This document shows positions 1-9,691 of a stretch of 64,000 bases of DNA, piece after piece. The notes beneath the pieces were generated by a model. It was not told the origin of the DNA. It did not search any database and worked only from the letters and a program-made list of their open reading frames with translations. Source of the DNA: Polaromonas sp. GTDB taxonomy: Bacteria; Pseudomonadota; Gammaproteobacteria; Burkholderiales; Burkholderiaceae_C. The stretch covers positions 1 through 64,000 of the forward strand of contig JAQGNE010000008.1 of the NCBI GenBank assembly GCA_028291985.1, written 5' to 3'. The position numbers and the translations under genes were made by a program. Within the stretch, counting starts at the first letter, position 1; the number at the start of each line of letters is the position of its first letter.

Positions 1-10
1 CGCGTCCGAT

Positions 11-265
11 GCGAAGCGAGCCTCCCCGCTCCCGAGCCCGCCTGCCCCGTCCTGGCTGGGCCTGCGCAAGGGGCGCAAACCCGGATCAGGGCTGCAGTTG
101 TCCGAGCCGCCGGCGAGTTCTGCAGACACCCGGTTTTCGACCCTTTCGCAGGTCGCCCGTAGGGCCCCGGACTGCGGGTCGCCTTTTCTTGGTTTACTGT
201 CTTTTGGCGAAGCAAAGAAAAGGGACTTGCCGCCGGGCAACCCCCGGCCACCCACTTCAAAGAAA
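11..265 (+). repeat. GC-rich composite dispersed repeat, copy R1
   Basis: By eye, bases 51-187 align without gaps to 34039-34175, with about 17 differences over about 137 positions. The shared blocks include CCTGGCTGGGCCTGCG, ATCAGGGCTGCAGT, CCCTTTCGCAGGTCGCCCGTA and GACTGCGGGTCGCC. R1 also carries a module (about 187-232, ending in CTTTTGGCGAAGCAAA) that is missing from R3 but present, reversed, in R2 at 33735-33800. It ends in a short GCCGGG/CCCGGC hairpin. It lies downstream of the RND gene stop, in intergenic sequence. No protein is supported here. Confidence 0.75.
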
Positions 266-328
266 CGCACGAAACGACAAATCACCACCAGCGTCAAAAA
301 GCCCACCCAAAACAGCACCAACCGAGAC

Positions 329-387
329 GCTATTCTTTCAATAGCTAAGACCCAATGCAAATACTGGGCTACAGCACCAAAAGGCTT
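329..387 (+). repeat. AT-rich hairpin element, copy A
   Basis: The order of blocks matches the family described in the findings: GCTATTCTTTCAATAGCT, then ACCC, a short AT-rich spacer, GGGCTACAGC, then an A-rich tail. It sits 9 bp downstream of the RND pump stop codon, between that gene and repeat R1. Confidence 0.6.
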
Positions 388-395
388 AAAAACCC

Positions 396-3300
396 TCATA
401 CCCCACCCCGAAACCGCCGCCCCAACCGATCAAACCCCAGATAAATCACCGGCGTCGTAAACAGCGTCAACACCTGGCTAAGAATCAACCCGCCAAAAAT
501 CGCCAAGCCTAGCGGCCGCCGCAGCTCAGCCCCCTCCCCGAACCCCAGCATCAGCGGTACCGCAGCGAACAGCGCGGCCAGCGTCGTCATCAGGATGGGC
601 CGAAACCGCAGCAGCGCGGCCTGGTGGATGGCTTCCTGTGCAGACTTCCCCTCGTTGCGCTCCGCATCGATGGCGAAGTCGATCATCATGATCGCGTTTT
701 TCTTGACGATGCCGATGAGCAAAATGATGCCGATGATGCCGATCACGCCCAGATCAGACCCGCTGATCATCAGGGCCAGCAAGGCGCCGACACCGGCTGA
801 TGGCAGGGTCGACAAGATCGTCAGCGGATGGATGTAGCTTTCATACAGCACGCCCAGCACGATGTACACGCAAACCACCGCCGCCAGAATCAGCCACAGC
901 TGGCTGGTCAGCGAAGACTGGTAAGCGCCCGCTGCGCCCAAAAAGCTCAAGGTCACGCTGGCTGGCAGACCGATTTCGCTGGCGGCCTTTCGGATCTCGT
1001 CGACCGCCTTGCCGAGCGAGACGCCTGGCGCGGTGTCGAAGCCCAGCGTGGTGGCCGGAAACTGCGCCACATGGGTAATTTGCAGTGGCGCAGGTTGCTC
1101 ACGGATGGTGGCGATGCTGGACAGCGGCGTGGTGCCTCCCGAGCCGGTCTTGAGCTGCAGGTCGCCCAGCGAAGCCGGCGTGGTCAGCTGGTCAGGCATG
1201 GCCTCCAGAATCACACGGTACTGATTCGTCTCAGTAAAGATGGTGGAAACAATGCGCTGGCCAAAAGCACTGTAAAGCGCATCGTCAATGGCCGAGGTGG
1301 CGATGCCCAGCCGCGAGGCCGTGTCGCGGTCGACATTGATATAGGCCGATGGCCCGCTCGAGCCGGCGTCGGATGCCACATTTCGCAAAGCCGGTATCTC
1401 ACGCATGCGCTCGCTCAGACGGGTGGCGGCCTGCACCACCGCCGCGTTGCTGGCGCCTTCAAGTGACAGCCGAAACTGCGTCGGGCCGGTTTCGGCGTCA
1501 ATCGTCAGGTCTTGGGTAGGCTGCAAGTAAGCGGTAACCCCGGCGATTTTCGCAACGGCAGCCTTCAGGCGGTCCATCGTCTCCTGCTGGCTGCCGACGC
1601 GTTCGGACTTCAGGTTGATCAGCATCCGGCCGATGTGCAGCATGGTGTTGTTGGCTGCATCCACGCCGATGAAGGAGCTCAATGACTCGACATCGGGGTC
1701 ATCCAGAATTCCCCTTGCCGCAGCCTGCTGCAGCTCGGCCATACGGGCGTATGACACCGACTGAGCAGTCTCAATGCGGGCCTGCAACTGGCCGGTGTCC
1801 TGCGTCGGAAACAGCCCTTTGGGAATCCAGATGTAGAGCAGCACCGTCAGCACCATGGTGGCCAGCGCCACCAGCAGCGTCAGGCCCTGGCGCTCGAACA
1901 CCCAGACCAGCGACCTGTCGTAGCGCACGATGACGCGGTCCAAAAACCGCTGGATGCTGACGCCGACGCGGCCGCCTTCTGTCTCGCCGTGCGGTAGTTT
2001 CTTTAGCCATCGGGCAGCCATCATCGGCACCAGCGTGAGCGACACCACCGCAGAAATGAGGATGGTGATTGACAGCGTGACGGCAAATTCGCGAAACAGC
2101 CGCCCCACCACATCGCCCATGAAAAGCAGCGGAATAAGCACCGCGATCAGCGACACCGTCAGCGAGATGATGGTGAAGCCGATTTGCGCCGCGCCTTTCA
2201 GCGCTGCGGCCAGAGGCTCCTCACCCTCTTCGATGTAACGCGAGATGTTCTCGATCATCACGATGGCGTCATCCACCACGAAACCGGTGGCAATCGTCAG
2301 CGCCATCAGACTCAGGTTGTTCAGGCTGTAGCCGAGCAAATACATCGCGCCGCAAGTTCCGATCAGTGAAATCGGTACCGCCAGGCTGGCGATGACGGTG
2401 GCCCGCAGGCTGTGCAGGAACGCAAAAATTACCAGTACCACCAGCAGAACCGCAAATAGCAGTTCAATCTCAACATGCAGCACCGATGCCCGTATGCCGG
2501 TGGTGCGGTCGCTCAATACGTCGACCTGCATGGCTACGGGCAACCCTGCCTGCAGCTCGGGCAGGCGCTGCTTGATGGCGTCCACCGTGGCTATCACATT
2601 GGCACCGGGCTGGCGCTGTACGTTCAGGATGATGGCGGGTACCAACTGCCGCCGGTCCGCCCCAAGGCAGTTGTCCCCCTCAGGGGGAGGCAGCGACGCT
2701 GTCACGGGGGGACAAGCACGTCCGGACCAGGCACCCAGCCTGATGTTTTCAGCACCGTCCACCACCTGCGCCACGTCCGAGATACGCACCGCCGCACCAT
2801 TGCGAAACGCAATGATCAGGTTTTTGTAGTCGGCAGCAGCCAGCAGCTGGTCATTTGAATTGATGGTGTACGCGCGGGTCGGGCCGTCGATGCTGCCCTT
2901 GGCGCCATTGGCATTGGCGGCAGAAATGGCAGTGCGCAGCGAATCCAGCGCCAGCCCATACGACGACAAGGCACGCGTGTCGGCCTGGATGCGCACCGCG
3001 GGCCGCTGCCCGCCACTGATCGATACCAACCCGACGCCGTTGACCTGGCTGATCTTCAGCGCCAGCCGCGTGTTGACGATGTTCTGCACTTCCGTCAAGG
3101 GCATGGTGTCGGAGGTGATGGCAATGCTCAAGACCGGCGCATCTGCGGGGTTGACCTTGGCATACACCGGAGGCGCAGGCAAATCCGCCGGCAACAGGGA
3201 ACCGCCGGCGTTAATGGCGGCCTGTACTTCCTGCTCGGCCACATCCAGCGTCAAGCCCAGTCCAAACTGCAGGGTGATGATGGACACGCCGGCGGCGCTG

Positions 3301-3560
3301 GTCGAGCTCATGCGGGTAAGGCCGGCCATCTGCCCAAACTGGCGCTCCAGCGGTGCCGTCACCGTTTGCGCCATCACATCGGGACTGGCCCCCGGGTAAA
3401 GCGTCTGCACCTGGATCGTCGGGTAGTCGACCTGCGGCAGTGCCGACAGCGGCAGCAGCCTGAACCCCATCAGGCCTGCCAACACAATGGCCAGCATCAG
3501 CAGCGATGTCGCCACTGGCCGCAAGATGAAAGGCGCAGAAGGGCTCATGGCAGCGCTCAT
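396..3560 (-). CDS. RND multidrug efflux inner-membrane pump (MdtB/MuxB-like)
   Basis: Proton-driven HAE1-type pump of the inner membrane that would export drugs through a tripartite complex with the periplasmic adaptor encoded just upstream. The 1054 residues show the family layout: an N-terminal membrane helix (about 13-35), two porter regions, and two membrane bundles. The TM4 proton-relay pair is Asp430-Asp431 in [13 protein letters not shown], and the second bundle carries [12 protein letters not shown]. Its start overlaps the adaptor stop by 4 bp (ATGA), so the two are translationally coupled. Only one pump gene follows the adaptor, whereas MdtABC-type operons have two. A stretch of about 29 residues near 277-305 (Cys/Pro-rich, absent from MdtB as I know it) is encoded by an inverted-repeat sequence. 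Family assignment is secure; substrates are unknown. Confidence 0.93.
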   Translation of the reverse strand: MSAAMSPSAPFILRPVATSLLMLAIVLAGLMGFRLLPLSALPQVDYPTIQVQTLYPGASPDVMAQTVTAPLERQFGQMAGLTRMSSTSAAGVSIITLQFGLGLTLDVAEQEVQAAINAGGSLLPADLPAPPVYAKVNPADAPVLSIAITSDTMPLTEVQNIVNTRLALKISQVNGVGLVSISGGQRPAVRIQADTRALSSYGLALDSLRTAISAANANGAKGSIDGPTRAYTINSNDQLLAAADYKNLIIAFRNGAAVRISDVAQVVDGAENIRLGAWSGRACPPVTASLPPPEGDNCLGADRRQLVPAIILNVQRQPGANVIATVDAIKQRLPELQAGLPVAMQVDVLSDRTTGIRASVLHVEIELLFAVLLVVLVIFAFLHSLRATVIASLAVPISLIGTCGAMYLLGYSLNNLSLMALTIATGFVVDDAIVMIENISRYIEEGEEPLAAALKGAAQIGFTIISLTVSLIAVLIPLLFMGDVVGRLFREFAVTLSITILISAVVSLTLVPMMAARWLKKLPHGETEGGRVGVSIQRFLDRVIVRYDRSLVWVFERQGLTLLVALATMVLTVLLYIWIPKGLFPTQDTGQLQARIETAQSVSYARMAELQQAAARGILDDPDVESLSSFIGVDAANNTMLHIGRMLINLKSERVGSQQETMDRLKAAVAKIAGVTAYLQPTQDLTIDAETGPTQFRLSLEGASNAAVVQAATRLSERMREIPALRNVASDAGSSGPSAYINVDRDTASRLGIATSAIDDALYSAFGQRIVSTIFTETNQYRVILEAMPDQLTTPASLGDLQLKTGSGGTTPLSSIATIREQPAPLQITHVAQFPATTLGFDTAPGVSLGKAVDEIRKAASEIGLPASVTLSFLGAAGAYQSSLTSQLWLILAAVVCVYIVLGVLYESYIHPLTILSTLPSAGVGALLALMISGSDLGVIGIIGIILLIGIVKKNAIMMIDFAIDAERNEGKSAQEAIHQAALLRFRPILMTTLAALFAAVPLMLGFGEGAELRRPLGLAIFGGLILSQVLTLFTTPVIYLGFDRLGRRFRGGV
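2645..2735. repeat. Inverted-repeat insertion inside the RND pump gene
   Basis: The segment contains the palindrome CCCCCTCAGGGGG near 2675-2687 and a larger inverted repeat, TTGTCCCCC (2671-2679) against GGGGGACAA (2707-2715). It interrupts the normal junction between IRLGAW and [14 protein letters not shown] and adds about 29 residues in frame. I recall similar C-run/G-run dispersed repeats in intergenic regions of Comamonadaceae. No second copy was found in this window. Confidence 0.6.
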
Positions 3561-5074
3561 GAACCCTCTGCTGCAGAAGCGCGCCGAGGTTGCCGTGGGC
3601 TGGACGCGTCTGGTGCCGGGCTGCCAGCGGCGCCTGGCTCACCGCCTGCCGCTGGCGCGGATGGCGCGCTGGTAGTTGCTGCACGCGGAGCCATACCGCC
3701 TTCTGGCCGCTGGCGTTTGCCCCCAGCGCCATCGCCGCCTCCGCGCGGCCCTGCTCCGCTGGCGCTGCCGGCACCGCGCGGAGCCTCACCCGCCAGCACT
3801 ACCGGCGAGCCGTCCTTCAGGCGGTCTGCACCTTCGGTGATTACCCGCTCACCCGCCTGCAGGCCAGAAGCAATCATGACCTTGTCGACAGCTGCCTGGC
3901 CTCGCTGAACCGGCCTGGCCGACACCGTACGGTCAGCGTTGAGCACATACACATAGTCGCCCGCATTGCCCTTGCGCACCGCCGTCACCGGCACCACGAC
4001 CGCGTTTTCAATCGTCCGCACCAGCACCTGCACGTTGACAAACTGGCTCGGAAACAGCGTCAGCTTGCTGTTGGCGAAACGCGCCTTGGCCTTGACCGTG
4101 CCCGTGGTGATGTCAATTTGGTTGTCCAGCGATGCAAAGACGCCGGTGTCCAGCACGTTGCTGCGGGTGCGGTCCAGCGCAGTCACGGTAATCGGCGTGG
4201 CAGCCGTGCTGGCATTTCCTGGCGTCCGGGCGGTTCGCTGCTGCAGCTCGCTGACCTGGTCCTGCGGCACGGCAAAAACCACATCAATTGGCGCCAGCTG
4301 GGTGATGACCGCCACGCCATTGGTGTCGCTGCTGCTGACCACATTGCCGACGTCAACCGTGCGCAGGCCGACCCGCCCGCTGACCGGTGCCACTACCCGC
4401 GTGTAACCCAGGTTGAGCCGCGCCGCGCCTTCATTGGCCTTGTTGATGGCGATGGTGCCTTCGAGCTGCTTGACCAGCGCGGCCTGCGAGTCGACTTCCT
4501 GCCGGGCAATCGAGTCCTGCGCCAGGAGTGTCCTGAAGCGCTCCAGCGTTACCCGGGCGCTGTTCAGCTGGGCCTCGTCGCGCTGGCGCTGGCCTGATGC
4601 CTGCATCAGCGCCATCTCGAACTGCCGCGGGTCTATGGTGGCCAGCAGGTCGCCCTTCTTGACCATCTGGCCTTCGGTGAACAGAATTTTTTCAAGCACG
4701 CCCGACACCTGCGGACGCACCCTGACAGTCGCCTGCGGTGTCACGGTGCCCAGCGCGTCCAGAATGACGGGAATGCTGGCGCGCTCGGCAGCAGCCACAC
4801 CTACCGTGCTGGGTATGGCACGCCGGGAGCCCTGCCCGCCAGCCGCTGGGGGCCCTGCACCACCGGAGCCGCCAGGCGGCGCTGCAGGCCGGGTCAGGTA
4901 CCAGGCCAGACCGCACAGGGCAGCAATGACCAGCACGGCCATCAGGCTGCCAAGCACGGTGGCTCGGTGGCTCAGTCGCCGGGTATTTGGAATGCCGCCA
5001 GGTTCAACACGATGGGGATGGGCGCTTGCCGACAGCTCAGGACTGGCGCGACTTGCGTCTTCTTGCGGGTTCAT
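3557..5074 (-). CDS. RND efflux periplasmic adaptor (membrane fusion protein, MdtA-like)
   Basis: HlyD/AcrA-type adaptor linking the inner-membrane pump to an outer-membrane channel. It has a cytoplasmic N-terminus, one anchor helix (about residues 38-58), a Gly/Pro/Ala linker, then the biotinyl-lipoyl half-motif [13 protein letters not shown], an alpha-hairpin (about 150-215), the second half-motif [12 protein letters not shown] and beta-barrel domains. The C-terminal 65 residues are Gly/Pro/Ala/Arg-rich and look disordered. I place the start at 5074 because AAGGA lies 7 nt upstream; an in-frame ATG at 5110 would add 12 residues. It is the first gene of the efflux operon. No dedicated regulator or outer-membrane channel is seen next to it. 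Confidence 0.92.
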   Translation of the reverse strand: MNPQEDASRASPELSASAHPHRVEPGGIPNTRRLSHRATVLGSLMAVLVIAALCGLAWYLTRPAAPPGGSGGAGPPAAGGQGSRRAIPSTVGVAAAERASIPVILDALGTVTPQATVRVRPQVSGVLEKILFTEGQMVKKGDLLATIDPRQFEMALMQASGQRQRDEAQLNSARVTLERFRTLLAQDSIARQEVDSQAALVKQLEGTIAINKANEGAARLNLGYTRVVAPVSGRVGLRTVDVGNVVSSSDTNGVAVITQLAPIDVVFAVPQDQVSELQQRTARTPGNASTAATPITVTALDRTRSNVLDTGVFASLDNQIDITTGTVKAKARFANSKLTLFPSQFVNVQVLVRTIENAVVVPVTAVRKGNAGDYVYVLNADRTVSARPVQRGQAAVDKVMIASGLQAGERVITEGADRLKDGSPVVLAGEAPRGAGSASGAGPRGGGDGAGGKRQRPEGGMAPRAATTSAPSAPAAGGEPGAAGSPAPDASSPRQPRRASAAEGS

Positions 5075-5292
5075 CGATGGTCCTTGTGGAGCGTTGATGC
5101 CAGCCCACATGACGCATAAGCTGGCTTCGGGTACAGCACATGATGCTAGCCAGGGAAGGATGCCCCTTGAAAATGATTATCTCTGCAAGGTTGTTGGGCC
5201 TGGCAACCGCCCGGAAACGCGCCGGTAAAGGTTCCGTAAAGACGGGCGTCGCCCGGCGCGCAGGCGTTCCCGCCTCAGGTCAAGGTTGTTCC

Positions 5293-5350
5293 GCTATTTT
5301 ATTCATAGCTACCACCCCTTATAAAAACTGGTCTTGAGGCAACTTTTACT
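5293..5350 (+). repeat. AT-rich hairpin element, copy B
   Basis: Carries GCTATTTTATTCATAGCT, then CCACCCC, an AT spacer, CTGGTCTTGAGGC and AACTTTT, in the same order as the other copies. It lies in the roughly 330-bp gap between the CreA-family gene (downstream side) and the efflux operon promoter. The rest of that gap (5075-5292) shows no gene. Confidence 0.55.
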
Positions 5351-5408
5351 TGAATATCGAGACCAGAACCGGTCAGGCGCTCGCGCAGCGACACCGGGTC
5401 GCGAACCA

Positions 5409-5921
5409 TCACTTCAGCGGAATCTTCAATGCCCGGTCAACGGGTACGGTGGACACGCTGTTCTGCGGCGAACCTTCAATCAGGCGGTCCGAGTAGGCGA
5501 GGTAAACCAGCGTGTTGCGCGACTTGTCCACCATGCGCACGATACGCAGCTTCTTGAACACCAGGGAAATCCGTTCATTGAACACTTCCTCCTGCGGCGG
5601 CAGCGGTGTTGAAAACGATACCGGCCCCACCTGGCGGCAGGCAATCGAGGCTTCAGCCTTGTCTTCAGCCAGGCCAACCGCGCCCTTGATACCGCCGGTC
5701 TTGGCACGCGATACATAGCAGGTCACCCCGGCCACCTTCGGGTCATCGTAGGCGTCCACCACGATCTTGTGGTCTGGCCCGATGAATTTGAAAACCGTAT
5801 CAACCTCACCGATCTGCTCGCCGTGCAGCGACGGGCTGCAAGCCACCAGCCCTGCTAGCAGGACCGGCATAAAGAAGTTGCGTCCGGCGGGCTTCAGCAA
5901 GCGAGGCAGCGTGTGTGTCAT
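5409..5921 (-). CDS. CreA family protein
   Basis: Small exported protein of the CreA family, whose biochemical role is not established. An N-terminal hydrophobic segment ending near [16 protein letters not shown] looks like a signal peptide, possibly a lipoprotein signal with Cys at LVAC. The body has the family pattern [52 protein letters not shown] and [20 protein letters not shown]. The start at 5921 is favoured by AGGAGA about 7 nt upstream; the ATG at 5957 lacks a ribosome site. It is a single gene, about 170 residues, the usual length for the family. Confidence 0.88.
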   Translation of the reverse strand: MTHTLPRLLKPAGRNFFMPVLLAGLVACSPSLHGEQIGEVDTVFKFIGPDHKIVVDAYDDPKVAGVTCYVSRAKTGGIKGAVGLAEDKAEASIACRQVGPVSFSTPLPPQEEVFNERISLVFKKLRIVRMVDKSRNTLVYLAYSDRLIEGSPQNSVSTVPVDRALKIPLK

Positions 5922-5979
5922 CAAGGTTTCTCCTGTCGTCAATATCGGGCTAGGCATGGCCTAGGGTAAGCCCAAAACG

Positions 5980-6711
5980 CTACAGGTTTGCTGCGTCCCG
6001 CAGCGCATCGAACAGGCGGCGAGCCGGCTGCTGTTCAGGCAGCACATGAACCACGCCATGAACCCCGCCCAGCGCCGGGCGAACCACCTCTTCGTAAAAC
6101 CGCACCGGCATCACGATGCAACCCAGCGACAGCCGTTTGTCTGTGATGCCGCCAGAGGCGAGTGCCAGCGCCCGCCAGGCATGACCAGCATCGGCGCGCA
6201 AGCGATGTACGGCGACTTTGGCCTCGTAGTCGACCCAGACGATGTGCTCGCCCTGCAGGTTGCGACCCGGCTCAAAGGCGAACCGGCCTGACGGTGTGGT
6301 CTGCTCATGCGGCGCAAGCTTATTCAGCTGACCGGTGGCAATATCTGCAACCGACGCGTCTGCGCTGCCTCGGCCCAGCAGCACGGCGCTGCTGCCGCGC
6401 AACCGGCCATCGGACTCGAACACAAGAATGCTTGCAGCCCGTTTGTCAACAATGGCGAACGGCTTGCGCTGGTGATCGGCATGCTGCAAAACCCATTCAA
6501 GCGCAAACTGGGTATCCGCGGACGTAGCCGCGTGCGGCTTGCCGCTACCGGCAGCGTCCATGGTGGCAAATGCGTGATGTGGCGCAGGAGGCATTTCTGC
6601 CCAGACAGCGCTCCCTGCGCAGACCGCCAGCAAAGCGCCGAGAAAGGAGGCTGACCCCTGTGCGCAGCAGGCGCAAATGGGCCCGTGCAAGCCGAAACGG
6701 CTGCGCTGCAA
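5980..6711 (-). CDS. L,D-transpeptidase-like protein (YkuD fold), paralog 1
   Basis: Exported protein of 243 residues with a hydrophobic signal region (about 20-38). The catalytic region keeps the YkuD-type order: a His in VAVHRLRAD (His169), then SLGCIVMP with a likely nucleophile at Cys198. Proteins of this fold cross-link peptidoglycan or attach proteins to it in the periplasm, but the flanking residues differ from the classic HGT..SHGC motif, so substrate and activity are uncertain. It shares the blocks TTPSGRF, EPGRN, VWVDYEA, GC(I/V)..PV.F(Y/F)EEV and VLPE with the next gene (7092-7874), so the two are tandem duplicates. Confidence 0.78.
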   Translation of the reverse strand: MQRSRFGLHGPICACCAQGSASFLGALLAVCAGSAVWAEMPPAPHHAFATMDAAGSGKPHAATSADTQFALEWVLQHADHQRKPFAIVDKRAASILVFESDGRLRGSSAVLLGRGSADASVADIATGQLNKLAPHEQTTPSGRFAFEPGRNLQGEHIVWVDYEAKVAVHRLRADAGHAWRALALASGGITDKRLSLGCIVMPVRFYEEVVRPALGGVHGVVHVLPEQQPARRLFDALRDAANL

Positions 6712-7091
6712 AACTGATTTTTCAAACGGAACAGGGTGTGAAGGTATCGGCCAGACAATCTTGCTTCTGGTAAAGCAGATGACCGAATGCCGAATAGCCG
6801 ACGCTTATGGTTGAACGGACGCCGCGCCGATGTTATCCAGGCTCATCCATGAGCACAAGCTGCCAGAACGATGCCCAGCGCCTGGCGGTCACCAAAACGC
6901 AATTTTATTCATAGCGTAAACCTCATATCTGGCGATAGCCTGTTGCTCATCACGAATGACGAGCAAGCCGGATTGCCCACCCGAAAAACCGCCGTGGCGG
7001 TAAAAATCACGGGATGTGATGAACTGATGTTGTGCCAAGGCCGGCATGCCAAGTGCGCCCGCACCTGTCAGCGAACCTGTGTATCAACGCA
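6712..7091. other. Intergenic gap between the two L,D-transpeptidase-like genes
   Basis: 380 bp without a supported gene. It contains a weak copy of the AT-rich element (6899-6942, TTTTATTCATAGCG..ACCTC) and an imperfect hairpin TTGCTC (6943-6948)/GAGCAA (6961-6966) with no U-tract. The gap lies upstream of paralog 1 and downstream of paralog 2, so paralog 1 may have its own promoter here; none is clear. Confidence 0.4.
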
Positions 7092-7874
7092 TTAACGGAC
7101 CGGCTTAGGGTCGGCTGCTGTGGCTGCAAGAGATGCGCCTTGTACCGGTTCATGTTTACGAAGCGGATCGTAGGCGCGTGGAAAAACCTCGGCAAGGGCC
7201 TTGACCTCCGGCAACACATAGACAACGCCATAGCGTTGATGAAATGCAGGGCTCAGCACCTCTTCGAAAAACCAGACAGGTATGTTGACGCAGCCATATG
7301 AAATGCGGTTGTCGTCGATGGTCGGCGAAGCCAGTCTTTCCAGCCTCCTCTCTTGGGGGTCGACCACCCTGACGCGATGCATGGAGACGGCCGCTTCATA
7401 GTCAACCCAGACGACGTTTTCGCCAGAGACATTGCGCCCCGGCTCTCCAACAAACCGGCCTGCCGGTGTTGTGCGCTCCTGTGGCAGTATGTCGGCAATG
7501 GCACGTTTGCCGATACCGGTAACCGAATCATCACCCGGTGCCACACCGAGCAACACCGGCGTCGCACCCAACAGCCGGGCGTGACCGTCGAATACAAACA
7601 CCTGCGTATTCTTCTTGTCGATGATGACGAAATTCATGCCCCGGTTGTCACCTGAATCGGCCACCCAGTCGGCCACTGCACGGGCATCATTTGACGCAGA
7701 TTCGCCAGCAAAATCCGCAACCCGCGGTAGCGCCGGCACTGTTGACTGCCGGATAGCGTCGCCCCGGTTCACCGACGCAGGAGGCAGCGCCAGCACCAGG
7801 ACGGCCCACGCTATCAGGGTGCCCAGCTTCAACCCGTCAGCAATATCTGGCGAAAGAGACCAATGTGGGCGCAT
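7092..7874 (-). CDS. L,D-transpeptidase-like protein (YkuD fold), paralog 2
   Basis: Exported 260-residue paralog of the gene at 5980-6711. The N-terminus has a hydrophobic stretch (about 17-35) acting as signal or anchor. The body keeps FVIIDKKNTQVFVFD, RTTPAGRFVGEPGRN, the candidate catalytic His166 in SMHRVRVV and Cys195 in ISYGCVNIP. This copy is closer to canonical YkuD sequences (S-Y-G-C) than its neighbour. The tail beyond about 225 is rich in Lys, Ala and Pro. The role, by family, would be peptidoglycan remodelling in the periplasm; the exact reaction is not determined. Confidence 0.78.
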   Translation of the reverse strand: MRPHWSLSPDIADGLKLGTLIAWAVLVLALPPASVNRGDAIRQSTVPALPRVADFAGESASNDARAVADWVADSGDNRGMNFVIIDKKNTQVFVFDGHARLLGATPVLLGVAPGDDSVTGIGKRAIADILPQERTTPAGRFVGEPGRNVSGENVVWVDYEAAVSMHRVRVVDPQERRLERLASPTIDDNRISYGCVNIPVWFFEEVLSPAFHQRYGVVYVLPEVKALAEVFPRAYDPLRKHEPVQGASLAATAADPKPVR

Positions 7875-8084
7875 GTCGATTGTGTAAAAGTGCCCGGGGC
7901 GATCGCGTCACTCACAGCGCGCCGGCCGGGAAACGGTTTGCAAGACGCCAATAACAAACCCCTGCCAGACTACGCAAATGCAGTGGTCTGTCAGGGGTCT
8001 ATGGTGAACGCAGATCGTTCGACCCAGCGCGCCAAAGGCGCGCGGTCCCTTCATGCGTCAACGTTACCAGCGCCGGGCGGGACG

Positions 8085-8420
8085 TCAGTTACGGTCAGCC
8101 TGGGCTGGCCGCTCCGTCACGCCGGTGGCATCAGGCGTGGCGCCTCCGGTCGTCGCGCCCATGGAACCGGTGCCGCCCGTCGATCCAGGCGTTCCGGCAC
8201 CGGTGGCGCCCATGCTTCCCGTGGAGCCAGCGGTTCCTGTGGTGCTACCGGTTCCGGCAGCGCCCTGGTTCTGCATGGCTGGTGTGGAGGAATCTGCAGG
8301 CATGGCTGTGCTGTTGCCGCCTGTTGAAGAGGTACCGCTCGTCTGGGCATAGGCAAGAGAAATGCCGCCCACCAGGGCTGCAGAAACCAGTGCGGTCGTC
8401 AAGGTTTTTGAAGCTTTCAT
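8085..8420 (-). CDS. Small exported low-complexity Gly/Ser/Thr/Ala protein
   Basis: 111 residues. A clean signal peptide (positive start, hydrophobic core, AYA cleavage near residue 25) is followed by a mature part made almost only of Gly, Ser, Thr, Ala, Met and Pro, with imperfect repeats such as GTGSMGAT and GSTGSMGAT. A strong ribosome site, AAGGAGAC, lies just upstream of the ATG. No enzyme motif is visible. Similar small repetitive exported proteins are common in Burkholderiales but have no assigned function. It has its own flanking gaps, so it is probably monocistronic. Confidence 0.7.
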   Translation of the reverse strand: MKASKTLTTALVSAALVGGISLAYAQTSGTSSTGGNSTAMPADSSTPAMQNQGAAGTGSTTGTAGSTGSMGATGAGTPGSTGGTGSMGATTGGATPDATGVTERPAQADRN

Positions 8421-8645
8421 TGAAGTCTCCTTTAAGCCACCTGAGGTGGCGAGGTTGAAAATCCAGCGGGCATCACGTGCCTGCTGGAGTCAATCTACGC
8501 GCCAGTCATCAGAGACGAGTCGTCCTTGCACCAAGCGATTTGTAGGACAAGCATGGTCACAAAATGCTATTGCTGCGTTGACTCTGAGCACGGTTGATCA
8601 CGAATGGAAGTTGCCATTTGATGGCGAGACTCGTTGCGTCGGACG

Positions 8646-8673
8646 AAAAAAAAGACCCTTGGCAAGGGTCTTT
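8646..8673 (-). terminator. Rho-independent terminator of infA
   Basis: A perfect 10-bp stem, AAAGACCCTT (8651-8660) and AAGGGTCTTT (8664-8673), with a 3-nt loop. Read on the minus strand it is followed by a run of eight T (8646-8653). It lies 14 bp past the infA stop codon. Confidence 0.9.
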
Positions 8674-8687
8674 CTTGGTCGGGCAAA

Positions 8688-8957
8688 TCAGCGGGGCCCG
8701 CGAGGTCCTGCGCCGGCTCCTGGCCCTGGGCCGCGTCCTGCAATATGACGAAAGGTGATTCGACCTTTGCTCAGGTCATAAGGAGACAACTCCAGCGACA
8801 CCTGGTCGCCAGCGAGTATCCGGATGTGGTTCTTGCGCATCTTGCCCGAGGTATAAGCCACCAACTTGTGGCCGTTGTCCAGCGTGACCCGAAAGCGTGA
8901 ATCCGGCAAGACCTCGTCTACCAGACCATGCATTTCGATCAGTTCTTCTTTAGCCAT
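8688..8957 (-). CDS. infA: Translation initiation factor IF-1 (long form)
   Basis: S1/OB-fold factor that binds the A site of the 30S subunit during initiation. Residues 1-72 match the family throughout ([59 protein letters not shown]). The protein is 89 residues instead of the usual 72, with an added C-terminal tail of Gly, Pro, Ala and Arg. Betaproteobacteria commonly have a second, longer infA outside the ribosomal-protein operon, and this fits that copy. A strong terminator follows. The small gene at 9047-9286 lies 89 bp upstream on the same strand. Confidence 0.95.
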   Translation of the reverse strand: MAKEELIEMHGLVDEVLPDSRFRVTLDNGHKLVAYTSGKMRKNHIRILAGDQVSLELSPYDLSKGRITFRHIAGRGPGPGAGAGPRGPR

Positions 8958-9046
8958 GTCGGATGTTCCTTGAATTCGTGAAGGTGAAAATAATGTTGTT
9001 GTCAGTCAGCGCAATTGTGAGTCCATTGCAACCCAAAAGCTGGCAA

Positions 9047-9286
9047 TCAGGCACAGACTGGCGCGGTGCGTTCGTGAATCCAGCCCAATGCGTGTTCTGT
9101 TGCATATTGCACCGCGGAAGCGGCACTGTCGAACAGGCCGGTAAAGCGCAGCACACGGTCATGGGTTGCGCTGCCACTGCCAGAACGGATGGACACCGAA
9201 GCAGCAAAACCGCCGGCTTCCTGTGCTTTTGCCAGGGGCGACACCAGGTATCGTCCCACTGCCAATTTATCGTGATGAAATGTCAT
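9047..9286 (-). CDS. Small conserved protein of unknown function
   Basis: About 79 residues (87 if the ATG at 9310 is used). The pattern KLAVGRYLVSPLA, FAASVSIRSGSGS, THDRVLRFTGLFDSAASAVQYATEHALGWI looks like a small single-domain protein that I recall as conserved in Comamonadaceae without an assigned function. I prefer the start at 9286 because AGAG precedes it by about 5 nt and the extension is untypical. It has no signal peptide, so it is probably cytoplasmic. Position upstream of infA suggests possible co-transcription. No function is claimed. Confidence 0.6.
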   Translation of the reverse strand: MTFHHDKLAVGRYLVSPLAKAQEAGGFAASVSIRSGSGSATHDRVLRFTGLFDSAASAVQYATEHALGWIHERTAPVCA

Positions 9287-9691
9287 AAGTCTCTTTGCCA
9301 AGCCCCTCAAAGGGCTGCGGCCTATTTATCGGTAACTAAAAAATAGCCTGGAAAACCCAGGATCAACGTTTATTCGGTAACGGGATTTGCTTCTGCCGGC
9401 AAAGCCCTGTGGGGGCCAAGCGGATTGAGCCTTGGTGTGGGCACCGTTTGCAGGGTGCTCGCCGGTGAATAACACCTTGACAACAGTGGATGAGGTTTCA
9501 GCGCTGTGTCGGCACTGAAGGCACTGTGTTCATTCGTGAATCGGGCTCTGAGAAGCGCCGCATTTGGCAACGACGCCCGTGAATGGAAGGCATCGTTATA
9601 AAACGCAATTGCGTCAGTCGAATCAGATATTGTAGCTGGCCGACGCAAGGTGCGCACGGGAACCGTCGGCGGCCCACGCGTTGACCGCTTC
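9287..9691. other. Intergenic stretch with no supported gene
   Basis: 405 bp between the response regulator gene and the small gene at 9047-9286. It is somewhat richer in AT than its flanks and holds two weak short stems (AGCCC/GGGCT at 9301-9316; CCTGG/CCAGG around 9346-9361). A minus-strand open frame across it has no recognisable content. It presumably contains the promoter of the small gene and the 3' end of the two-component operon. Confidence 0.5.

Noticed and set aside
9..460. Plus-strand open frames at the left edge
   Set aside because: They lie in repeat R1, copy A and the antisense end of the RND gene.
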